From: Loki-b32 sp048941605
GTDB taxonomy: Archaea > Asgardarchaeota > Lokiarchaeia > Sigyniarchaeales > SOKP01
NCBI GenBank assembly: GCA_048941605.1
Contig: JBHLNL010000063.1
Span: 1 to 16,756, forward strand
DNA length: 16,756 bases
Reading direction: 5' to 3'
Both the position numbers and the translations under genes were made by a program. Below the pieces are notes generated by a model. It searched no databases. It was not told where the DNA came from and saw nothing but the letters and a program-made list of their open reading frames with translations. Positions 10,401 through 16,756 of the stretch are shown piece by piece; positions within the stretch are counted from its first letter, which is position 1, and each line of letters starts with the position of its first letter.

Positions 10401-11447
10401 TTGAAAGGAATTGTTATTCTAAACCTAGATAAAAAGTCAGAATTATCGAAAGACATTGAGTATCCAGAAAATGTATGTGAAGAATTGGGTGTTACTGATT
10501 CAATGTTAGCAACAGTTTTTGAGGAACATAAGAAGGTTAGAACAGGTCCAAATTATCTAGAAATGCAAATAAAACGAGATCTTAGTGTTGCTAGTTTTTT
10601 CACTGGTCACTCTTCAAGACATTTTATCGGGAAAGGAGATCATGTAATAACAGTATTTCTTTCAGATGAGGATATGCTTCCAAGAAATTTTGAGGGACAA
10701 GTACGGAGAATCGCTTTTGATTTATTACCTAAAAGAAAAGAGAAAAAATTTAAAGATTTATTTGCTAAATCATATGAGTTGTTGGAAAAGGGTGATCTTG
10801 ATGCTTATTGGCAAGAGCGACAAGAACTTGAGTATGAAATAGGGGAGAAAAAAGAGAAAATTGATGATCTAGCACATAAAGTTTCTCTTTTAGTTTCAGA
10901 TAGATCTGAACATCTAAGGAATGTAGACGCATTAAAAAATGAAGTAGCAAGTTTGTATTCAAAGTTAGAGAATTGGAGTATGCAGATGGCAGAATTAAAT
11001 GAATATAATGCAAATTTGACGTCAAAAAATAGAGAATTGAATAGATTAATAAATGTGCAAAAATTATCATTGGATCAAAAAGATGAGCGAATTAATAACT
11101 TAAAAGCAAAATTAGGCGATACTAATGAAATTGAAAAAGGAGCTGAAAAATTACTCACTGAAATTAAAAGAATTAAACAAGATAATGAGAATCTTATTCA
11201 AGAAATTGCGAAATTGAATGAAACTAATAAGAAATTAAAATTCCAGTTACTAAAAGCAAATAGAGAGAGTGAATCTGTTACGAAGTTAGAACTCGAAATA
11301 AAAAGATTGAACGATAAAATATTAGGTGTAAAGAATGAAAAGGAGAATATTAAAAGACAATTAACAGATTTGGGAGAAGAAATAAAACTTGTACGTAAAG
11401 ACCGTGATGAATATTATAAAATTATAAAGGAAAAAAATCTTCTTTAA
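10401..11447 (+). CDS. Profilin-like (longin/roadblock-like) N-terminal domain fused to a long coiled coil
   Basis: The start is TTG at 10401. A TGA lies in frame immediately upstream (10395-10397) and GGGATGA at 10391-10397 serves as a ribosome binding site, so the start is well constrained. Residues 1 to about 115 begin with the strand KGIVILNLD and a YPE motif. They continue with SFFTGHSSRHFIGKGDHVITVFLSDED and end in a helix, RRIAFDLLP. This order of strands and helices resembles the longin/roadblock-like domains common in Asgard archaea, which in eukaryotes bind small GTPases or sit in trafficking complexes. From about 135 to 346 the sequence is an almost unbroken heptad-like coiled coil rich in Glu, Lys, Leu and Asn. 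The architecture recalls tethering or scaffold proteins; that comparison is inference. No membrane segment is seen. The stop is 27 bases from the convergent MBL stop. Confidence 0.75.
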   Translation: MKGIVILNLDKKSELSKDIEYPENVCEELGVTDSMLATVFEEHKKVRTGPNYLEMQIKRDLSVASFFTGHSSRHFIGKGDHVITVFLSDEDMLPRNFEGQVRRIAFDLLPKRKEKKFKDLFAKSYELLEKGDLDAYWQERQELEYEIGEKKEKIDDLAHKVSLLVSDRSEHLRNVDALKNEVASLYSKLENWSMQMAELNEYNANLTSKNRELNRLINVQKLSLDQKDERINNLKAKLGDTNEIEKGAEKLLTEIKRIKQDNENLIQEIAKLNETNKKLKFQLLKANRESESVTKLELEIKRLNDKILGVKNEKENIKRQLTDLGEEIKLVRKDRDEYYKIIKEKNLL

Positions 11448-11474
11448 GATGTTGTTAGAATAATAAAAAAAAAA

Positions 11475-12422
11475 TTAAGATTTTTTTAAAAATTCAGCAA
11501 GGAAATTAACATTCCATTCTAAAACTGAACTTTTCCAAGATTGAAATTGTTTTGAAAAATCCTCTCTCTTAATTTGGATTGGATCTTCTCCAGCATCAAT
11601 CTTTTTTTTAACTAAATCTATTATTTCTTTAATGTACTGACTTTCTAAAGAAAATTCCTCTTTAGATGCTAATTTTCCATGTCCTGGAACAGTAAGGTTA
11701 AAATCAAGTGTTAATAATTCTTCATTTACTAAGAGCCACCCCTCAGGATCTCCAGAGCCTAACCACGGATCACTCCGCGCAAATAAAAGATCTCCGGCAA
11801 ACAATACTTTTTCTTCTGGGATATATACTATAACATCCCCATTAGTGTGAGCTTTATTAAAAGTTCGTAATTGAACAGACTTTTTCTTTCCGTATATAAC
11901 ACATCCTTCCTTAAATGTAAGATTTGGTTCTCGTAGAAAAAAATCGTCAGCGCGAACCGCTTTAAGAAATTTAAGATCATTTTCAATTTCTTTTCTTTTA
12001 TCCTCATCTTTTTCTGCTTTGAGAGAATCTTCCATCTCTTTTAGGTCCATTTTCTTAAATTCTTCAATTCTTTTCTTACCTTCTGTTTGAATGTTTTTAA
12101 GGGTACGATCAGATGTCATTATTTGAACTGAGATATCAAATAATGAGGTTCCCATAAGATGATCCATATGATAATGAGTAATTACAATAAAATTAGGTTC
12201 TTTAAGAGTATATTGAGTAGCAGCTTTTTTCAAATCTTCAGCAGCTTTTATATTAATAGTAGTGTCAACAATTATCAAATAATCCTCTATGTCAATAAAT
12301 CCTGCATTTCCTCCCATTCCAGAGTTTTCTTTAGAGATAGCAGCATAACTACTTTCTGAAACCTTGTATAGCTCAAAGAAATCTGATTCAAAATCTAACT
12401 TTTTTACAAATTCAAATGACAT
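11475..12422 (-). CDS. Metallo-beta-lactamase-fold hydrolase
   Basis: The five MBL-fold metal motifs are complete. ITHYHMDH gives His83, His85, Asp87 and His88. AHTNGD gives His192, FAGDLLF gives Asp211, and PGHGK gives His248. Together these are the ligands of a binuclear zinc (or iron) hydrolase. The N-terminal NAGFIDIEDYLIIVDT strand pair is the usual MBL opening. Residues about 105-160 are a strongly charged helical insert (many Glu and Lys) between the second and third motifs. It also occurs in some related MBL proteins and may cap the active site or mediate contacts. There is no signal peptide, so the protein is cytoplasmic. The substrate could be a thioester, lactone, phosphodiester or other ester, and the motifs do not decide. 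No Shine-Dalgarno sequence precedes the ATG at 12422, so leaderless initiation is possible. It is convergent with the coiled-coil gene. Confidence 0.9.
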   Translation of the reverse strand: MSFEFVKKLDFESDFFELYKVSESSYAAISKENSGMGGNAGFIDIEDYLIIVDTTINIKAAEDLKKAATQYTLKEPNFIVITHYHMDHLMGTSLFDISVQIMTSDRTLKNIQTEGKKRIEEFKKMDLKEMEDSLKAEKDEDKRKEIENDLKFLKAVRADDFFLREPNLTFKEGCVIYGKKKSVQLRTFNKAHTNGDVIVYIPEEKVLFAGDLLFARSDPWLGSGDPEGWLLVNEELLTLDFNLTVPGHGKLASKEEFSLESQYIKEIIDLVKKKIDAGEDPIQIKREDFSKQFQSWKSSVLEWNVNFLAEFLKKS

Positions 12423-12637
12423 AAATTTTTTTAGAATATACTCTTGAAAAACTTTTGTGAATTTGTGATTTATCTAAATAGAATTTCGCAAAACAGCTCT
12501 ATTTCACCTTTAGAATCCATTATTAAATTAAAGTATTAGATTTATTTCTAGTTTATTGGGGAGAATCATTCCTTAATCCTTATTATAGAGGATCAATATT
12601 CTCTTTCATAACTTTTTTAATAAAAAGGGTTAGATTT
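12423..12637. promoter_or_regulatory. Divergent promoter region between MBL hydrolase and beta-helix surface protein
   Basis: The 215-base spacer contains no ORF or RNA that I can support. AAAAAGGGTTAGA at about 12622-12634 is a Shine-Dalgarno-like element just upstream of the ATG at 12638. The MBL side has only an AT-rich leader. No operator is evident. Confidence 0.4.
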
Positions 12638-14113
12638 ATGTTTAGAAAAAAAATTCAAAAATCTGCGGTTTTATTGGCGACTTTTTTAGCGTTTTCAATC
12701 TTAGCAATTACTTTAACTATTGATTTTCAGACTCATACTAACAGTTTCGCATTTATAGATGATAATGATACACTGAAAATTTCTGCTACGTATATAGATA
12801 TTGAAATTGATGCATTAGCCACTACCAATACAACGAAATCAGGTAATTGGACTTGGGCAAAAGATAATGGTTATTGCACTGGATTTGGAACTCCTGCAAG
12901 CCCGTATATTATTGAGAGTCATATTTTTGATAATGGAGGTGCATTTGACGATTGTTTGAGAATACTAAATTCAAGAGTTTACTTTATTATCAGAAACTGT
13001 ATTTTTAGAAATTCTGATTCTCTAGATTCTGGATTATATTTAAATAACGTTACTAACGGTGAAATTATTAATAATCTTATGTATGGATGTTTAAGAGGAA
13101 TTGAATTTATATTTGTTAATAACACAGAGGTTAATGGAAATCATATATATAGCAATACTGAAGGTGTACGCGTATCAAATTCTCATCACAACATCTTATC
13201 AAACAATAATGCATCTGCAAATGCAAATCACGGAATGTATTTTACCCAAAGCACTTTTAATATAATTTCATACAATCTTGCATCAGAAATTCAAAATCAA
13301 AATGGAATTACTTTAACTTCAAATAGTGATAACAATATAGTATCAGGTAATACAGCTAGTTTCAATGGTCAAGATGGAATAGACATTGATTCTTGCGATG
13401 AGGTAACAGTAAAAAATAATGTCGTTTATGGCAATACTTTGAATGGAATTATTGTTGATGGAGTAGTTAACCTTCTTTGTGCAGATAATACAGCTTATGA
13501 AAACAAATATAATGGGATCCTTTTAGATAATGTAGATGATTCTGAGATTGAAAATAATAAAGCTCATCATAATGGTATGAATGGTATTGCTTTAATCTCG
13601 GGTAGTAGTTTAAATGTAATAAAATTGAATCTCTTAAAGTACAATAATTTAAGTGGAATTCTGTTAGATAGTGGTTGTAATAATAATGCACTCTTGAGTA
13701 ATACTGCTAACGAAAATGATGATCATGGAATATTTTTGACGGGAAGTAACAATAATGCCTTAACAGATAACATAGCTAGCAGTAATAAAAAGAATGGAAT
13801 TCATTTGGACTCGAGTAATGGAAATGCCATTATTTCAAATACTGCGAATAATAATAAAAACGGTACATTTCTTGATGGTAGTAATAACAATAAAATTATC
13901 AATAACATTCTATTAGGAAATCTAGTATGTTATAATGAAACAGGAAGCGTAGGTAACATATATGAAGGTAATATTTGTACTTCTGCCGGTGGACTCACAA
14001 TTAATTTGGCTGTAGTAAATGTGATATTATTAGTCTTTGTTATTATTGAAAGCATAGCAATTGGAGCAATAGCCGCTTGGTTTTATTTGAAAAAACGAAA
14101 ACCTCAAACTTAA
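12638..14113 (+). CDS. Secreted, membrane-anchored right-handed parallel beta-helix protein (NosD-like PbH1 repeats)
   Basis: The protein begins with basic residues MFRKKIQK and a hydrophobic stretch (about 11-28), a Sec signal peptide or signal anchor. A family-typical lead-in follows (about 68-92), with the shape G-N-W-T-W...GFGTPASPYII. Then come thirteen rungs of a parallel beta-helix. Turn glycines before short beta strands lie at about 132, 154, 176, 199, 223, 247, 270, 293, 316, 340, 364, 387 and 409, a spacing of 22-24 residues with Asn ladders. This is the PbH1/NosD pattern of carbohydrate-binding or carbohydrate-cleaving proteins, though no catalytic residues can be named. Residues about 456-484 form a transmembrane helix followed by KKRK, so the helix should stand outside the cell, anchored in the membrane. 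Many N-x-S/T sequons suit glycosylation. A role in the cell surface or in sugar binding is inference. Confidence 0.88.
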   Translation: MFRKKIQKSAVLLATFLAFSILAITLTIDFQTHTNSFAFIDDNDTLKISATYIDIEIDALATTNTTKSGNWTWAKDNGYCTGFGTPASPYIIESHIFDNGGAFDDCLRILNSRVYFIIRNCIFRNSDSLDSGLYLNNVTNGEIINNLMYGCLRGIEFIFVNNTEVNGNHIYSNTEGVRVSNSHHNILSNNNASANANHGMYFTQSTFNIISYNLASEIQNQNGITLTSNSDNNIVSGNTASFNGQDGIDIDSCDEVTVKNNVVYGNTLNGIIVDGVVNLLCADNTAYENKYNGILLDNVDDSEIENNKAHHNGMNGIALISGSSLNVIKLNLLKYNNLSGILLDSGCNNNALLSNTANENDDHGIFLTGSNNNALTDNIASSNKKNGIHLDSSNGNAIISNTANNNKNGTFLDGSNNNKIINNILLGNLVCYNETGSVGNIYEGNICTSAGGLTINLAVVNVILLVFVIIESIAIGAIAAWFYLKKRKPQT

Positions 14114-14114
14114 A

Positions 14115-14140
14115 TTTTTTATTTTTTTTTTAATTTTTTT
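14115..14140 (+). terminator. T-rich terminator after the beta-helix gene
   Basis: Directly after the stop codon come runs of six, nine or ten, and seven T residues broken by single A or AA. T-rich tracts on the coding strand terminate archaeal RNA polymerase without a hairpin, and this is the strongest such tract in the window. Confidence 0.6.
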
Positions 14141-14270
14141 CTGAACACTTATTGGATTCTAAACCTAATTAAAAGAATTGATAAATTTAAAATAAAGAAA
14201 AAAATTGCTGAGAAGTTATATAAGGAAAACAATTTGCTAGTTTAGAAATTACATACGTCAAATATAAAGA

Positions 14271-14278
14271 AAAAAAAA
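14271..14278 (-). terminator. Oligo-T terminator after the PGF-tailed surface protein gene
   Basis: A run of eight A on the plus strand reads as eight T on the minus strand, nine bases past the stop at 14288. Its placement opposite the beta-helix gene's terminator fits two convergent units that each end in the 174-base spacer. I see nothing else in the spacer. Confidence 0.45.
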
Positions 14279-14287
14279 TTTTGGGAT

Positions 14288-14998
14288 TTATTTATAATTA
14301 ATTCTCAGAATTCTTCGTCTTCTCAACAGGATAAAAAACGATATAACTCCGATTAAAGGTAACACCAGTAAAATTTCAAATCCTGGAATTCCACCTCCAC
14401 GAGGTGAGAAGATATTTGTTTCGGTAAGTGTTAAAGTGTAACTACCCATAAACCATTGAAATGTACCATTAATGAGCAATCCAGTGGTCTTTTCATACCA
14501 AGCATGAGTAGAATACCAATCGTCTTCCAAAACCCATACATTGATAGTTCCTAATCCAGGATAATTTGCTACTGCTTCATCAACGACAGTATAAGGATGA
14601 TCGAAACCACCATCAACAACAATTATTGTAGAATTTCCTAACGACATATTTGTAAATATCCAAACTGGAGTATGAACTCCATCATAAAATGTAGTACCTC
14701 CACTAGAATTTGAAGTGAGTCGAGTTTGTGTATCTTCAAGCCAAGTACCGGGAATTGGATTGCCTTGTATCCACCAAGTAACGTTATAAAGAGTACCAGA
14801 ATGATATTCATATGTGAATCTTGAATTAACGGGAACTCCCTCATCGAAAGTGTAATTAGCATATAATCCATTAAAAATGCCAGATTGAGATGTTCTAAGA
14901 TTATCTTGCGTTCCGAGGCTATATGATGCGAAAGTTAATAATATTGAACTACATAAGAAAGCTATTAAAAAATAGGATGTTTTTTTAGATTCCATCAT
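14288..14998 (-). CDS. Secreted cell-surface protein with PGF-like C-terminal sorting tail
   Basis: I do not recognise a named family for the ectodomain. Residues 1-29 are a signal peptide: basic SKKT, a hydrophobic core, then a polar exit. Residues about 40-195 are rich in Tyr, Trp, Thr and Asn and look like an all-beta domain. It contains WYEKTTGLLING (167-178), a phrase common in archaeal secreted beta proteins. Six N-x-S/T sequons (near 48, 72, 97, 117, 122 and 177) suggest N-glycosylation. After a Gly-rich spacer comes IPGFE (204-208), a hydrophobic helix (about 209-225) and four Arg. This is the layout of PGF-CTERM-type sorting tails, which an archaeosortase-like enzyme may process; Asgard versions are known. 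It is convergent with the beta-helix surface gene. The ectodomain function is unknown, but the surface location is well supported. Confidence 0.8.
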   Translation of the reverse strand: MMESKKTSYFLIAFLCSSILLTFASYSLGTQDNLRTSQSGIFNGLYANYTFDEGVPVNSRFTYEYHSGTLYNVTWWIQGNPIPGTWLEDTQTRLTSNSSGGTTFYDGVHTPVWIFTNMSLGNSTIIVVDGGFDHPYTVVDEAVANYPGLGTINVWVLEDDWYSTHAWYEKTTGLLINGTFQWFMGSYTLTLTETNIFSPRGGGIPGFEILLVLPLIGVISFFILLRRRRILRINYK

Positions 14999-15170
14999 AG
15001 CATCATTTGTGATTTTATAAAATTGATTTGTTCAATATTAAGATACTCTTGCTTTTAAAACTAGGTTAATTTGAAAAATTCCTAATCTTAATCAAAAATC
15101 TAAATAGATATAAAATTGCTATAAAATTCATTAAAGATATATTAAAAAATGAGGTATAATACAATTAATT

Positions 15171-15632
15171 TTAATCAGGTGTAAGTGAGTCAAGATCGGA
15201 TAAATCCAAACCACTATCCATAACATCTGGTGCTTCTGCAAGAAATTCGTCTAGTATTTCTTTCAATTCATCTCCCGATCTTTTAAGAATTAGCCTAATT
15301 AACCCAATATTGATTTCTGGATCTGAGATAAGCGTCAATACACCTTTAGGTCCACAACTTGATGCAAAAATTTTTCCGCCCGAGAATTCTGACGTTACTA
15401 TTTCCAGATTGCCAAGCTCCAGGTTCTTTCCCTGCTCTTCGCTAGCACAGAAAACTGCACTGGCAATAGCTCCAATGCCATCAACATCAGCAGGGAAGTA
15501 GGAAAATTTAGATACACTTGCAATGGTTAATCCAGTCCTGTCAACCAGAATTACTTTCTTGATACCGCTTTCACTCTTAATTATTTTACTAAGAATATTA
15601 TCGAAACTTTTAGTATCAATACTAATACTCAT
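15171..15632 (-). CDS. Roadblock/LC7-domain protein
   Basis: Residues about 9-128 form a Roadblock/LC7 domain: an opening helix, the strand KKVILVDRTGLTIAS (25-39), a central helix after DVDGIGAIASAVFCAS (49-64), the strand pair LEIVTSEFSGGKIFASSCG, then GVLTLISD and a closing helix. In bacteria and archaea such proteins partner MglA-like small GTPases. In eukaryotes they occur in dynein light chains and the Ragulator and GATOR-related complexes. Asgard archaea encode many copies. The tail (134-153) is acidic, with repeated D-L-S/D-L, probably a disordered contact segment. No GTPase gene lies in the window, so its partner is elsewhere. AGGTG ends two bases before the ATG at 15632, a very close ribosome binding site. 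The protein is cytoplasmic. Confidence 0.92.
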   Translation of the reverse strand: MSISIDTKSFDNILSKIIKSESGIKKVILVDRTGLTIASVSKFSYFPADVDGIGAIASAVFCASEEQGKNLELGNLEIVTSEFSGGKIFASSCGPKGVLTLISDPEINIGLIRLILKRSGDELKEILDEFLAEAPDVMDSGLDLSDLDSLTPD

Positions 15633-15675
15633 ACACCTTTTTAACTAATTTTTAGTATTATAATTATATATTTAA
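15633..15675 (-). promoter_or_regulatory. Putative promoter and ribosome binding site of the Roadblock gene
   Basis: On the minus strand a TTAAATATATAAT tract (about 15675-15663) is TATA-like. Normal archaeal spacing would give a leader of roughly ten bases ending in AAAAAGGTGT before the ATG. The rest of the spacer to 15866 holds nothing that I can support. Confidence 0.3.
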
Positions 15676-15866
15676 TAATATATTCTTCAATCTTTAAAAC
15701 TATTATAATTATTTGAATTTATAAAATTATCTTTTTAAAATCTTTCATAGGAAATTTAGGAAAATAAATTCATTAGAAGAAGATTTTAAAAGGTTTATAT
15801 TAAATTCCTAATAATTTTAATAAAAGATATTTTTCATATATTAATATCACGAAAGTATAATTAGAA

Positions 15867-16075
15867 ATGAAATCAGAATTGAAAACGGTAGATAGATATA
15901 AACATATGCGAGATGGAATAGAAAAAAGATTTCATAGAGTAATGATAAAAACAGACAAAAAAAAATTATTTATCCCTATGCTTTTGAATGCTTGATTGCT
16001 GAAAATTATAGTAGATATAATGAATTTTATCGAAAATGTACTAAATTTATTGATTTCATTTCGAATTCTAAATAA
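15867..16075 (+). pseudogene. Small frame-broken ORF (42 residues, about 69 if a homopolymer shift is repaired)
   Basis: From the ATG at 15867 a basic 42-residue frame ends at TGA 15993-15995. A run of nine A (15957-15965) lies within it. One extra A, or a -1 slip there, joins the frame to another that stays open to TAA at 16073-16075. That second part reads about KKKIIYPYAFECLIAENYSRY and onward. The second frame is closed by TAG at 15935-15937 and has no ATG of its own, so it makes sense only as a continuation. The joined product would be about 69 residues, basic, with no recognisable domain. It may be a real small gene with a homopolymer sequencing error, a decayed gene, a programmed slip, or chance. 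It ends 18 bases before the dehydrogenase ATG. Confidence 0.35.
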
Positions 16076-16093
16076 GGATAAGAGTTGTTTAAA

Positions 16094-16756
16094 ATGAACT
16101 TGGGTTTAAAAAATAAGGTCGCATTAGTTTTAGCATCGAGTAAAGGATTAGGATTAGCCTGTTCTAAGGGATTTTATGAAGAGGGAGCTAATGTAGTGAT
16201 TTGTAGTCGCTCAAAAAAAAATCTAAACCAAGCAAAGGACCAAATAGAATCTATAGAATCCATTACTACAGAGAATAGGATTTTTTCGATTGTTGCAGAT
16301 TTAATGTACGAAGATCAAATAGGGAATCTTGTGGAGAAAACTTTAGAAGAATTTGGGAGGATCGATATTCTGGTGCATAATGCTGGGGGGCCCCCTTCAG
16401 CTCCCATCGATAAAATAAGTAAGCAAGATTGGTCAAATTCAATTGATTTAAATCTCCGTTCTTTTATTCGCATTACAGATTTAGTGATTCCTATTATGAT
16501 AAAACAAGGCAGTGGAAGGATTATTGCGATTACATCTGTTTCTGTAAAACAACCGTTAAATAATTTGGTTTTATCAAATACGACAAGGATGGGAGTTGTA
16601 GGATTTGCCAAAACACTCGCAAATGAATATGCAAAGTATAATATTTTAGTGAATGTTGTATGTCCTGGTCCAACACTTACAAATCGCATGAGGGACTTGA
16701 TCAATAAAACAGTAAAGGATACAGGAAAATCTTATAATGAGGTTGAGAAAACATGG
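16094..16756 (+). CDS. Atypical short-chain dehydrogenase/reductase (3' part cut off by the window edge)
   Basis: The frame is open from the ATG at 16094 to the last base (221 codons), so the gene is cut near its C-terminus; SDRs are usually about 250-265 residues. The Rossmann fold is clear: KVALVLASSKGLG (8-20) at the dinucleotide loop, VADL (67-70), VHNAGGPP (94-101), TSVS with Ser148, and ILVNVVCPGP (184-193). Two standard elements are changed. The T-G-x3-G-x-G loop reads A-S-S-K-G-L-G. At the Y-x3-K site the sequence is S161-N-T-T-R165, so the catalytic Tyr and Lys are both absent. This fits the recognised atypical subgroup of beta-ketoacyl-ACP-reductase-like SDRs (CDD cd05344 as I recall it). 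It may still bind a nucleotide, but ordinary Tyr-dependent reduction is doubtful. The substrate is unknown. Confidence 0.85.
   Translation, partial: MNLGLKNKVALVLASSKGLGLACSKGFYEEGANVVICSRSKKNLNQAKDQIESIESITTENRIFSIVADLMYEDQIGNLVEKTLEEFGRIDILVHNAGGPPSAPIDKISKQDWSNSIDLNLRSFIRITDLVIPIMIKQGSGRIIAITSVSVKQPLNNLVLSNTTRMGVVGFAKTLANEYAKYNILVNVVCPGPTLTNRMRDLINKTVKDTGKSYNEVEKTW

Noticed and set aside
11644..11666. TCTAAAG and CTTTAGA inverted repeat with a nine-base loop, similar in shape to the cis-prenyltransferase hairpin.
   Set aside because: It sits within conserved coding sequence of the MBL gene, does not interrupt it, and differs in sequence. A chance occurrence is likely in AT-rich DNA.
16384..16394. 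GGGGGGCCCCC palindrome in an AT-rich region.
   Set aside because: It encodes the conserved G-G-P-P of the dehydrogenase N-A-G-G motif, so protein constraint explains it.

Overview
The window is AT-rich, densely coded and very probably archaeal. It most likely comes from an Asgard archaeon of the Lokiarchaeia-like kind. The case rests on gene content and not on a marker gene. There is an HMG-CoA synthase of the mevalonate pathway, a Roadblock/LC7 protein, and a profilin-like (longin/roadblock-like) domain fused to a long coiled coil. There is also a secreted parallel beta-helix protein with a C-terminal membrane anchor, and a surface protein with a PGF-like sorting tail. Starts are often preceded by weak or no Shine-Dalgarno sequences, and T-rich tracts follow several stops. 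No rRNA, tRNA, CRISPR array or transposase was found.

Layout. Positions 1-2353 (minus strand) hold an edge-truncated alpha/beta hydrolase and a 559-residue HMG-CoA synthase with an unusual Cys/His-containing C-terminal extension. After a 405-base AT-rich divergent spacer comes a cis-prenyltransferase (undecaprenyl-diphosphate-synthase family) on the plus strand. It is complete except for an in-frame 30-base insertion carrying a stop codon, placed exactly inside the catalytic D-G-N-R-R-W motif. Next come a 617-residue protein (predicted beta-sandwich, alpha-solenoid and C-terminal alpha/beta region) and a GCS2-type glutamate-cysteine ligase-like enzyme with a lysine-rich tail. These are followed by a convergent ArsB/NhaD-type permease, a TIM-barrel amidohydrolase, the coiled-coil protein and a convergent metallo-beta-lactamase-fold hydrolase. 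The right part holds the beta-helix surface protein, the convergent PGF-tailed surface protein, the Roadblock protein, a small frame-broken ORF and an edge-truncated atypical short-chain dehydrogenase.

How the genes fit together. Most look like single-gene transcription units in alternating directions, so operon logic is weak. HMG-CoA synthase (start of the mevalonate route to isoprenoids) and the cis-prenyltransferase (polyprenyl carrier lipid) are divergent neighbours in one broad pathway. The two secreted proteins face each other and are probably both envelope components. The coiled-coil, Roadblock and solenoid proteins resemble the eukaryote-like adaptor repertoire of Asgard archaea, but nothing here proves they act together.

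The observation most worth following is the hairpin-forming, stop-containing 30-base insertion in the cis-prenyltransferase. Removing exactly those 30 bases restores a textbook active site, and the rest of the gene looks intact. A minimal intron, a translational bypass, a very recent lesion and an assembly error are all still possible.
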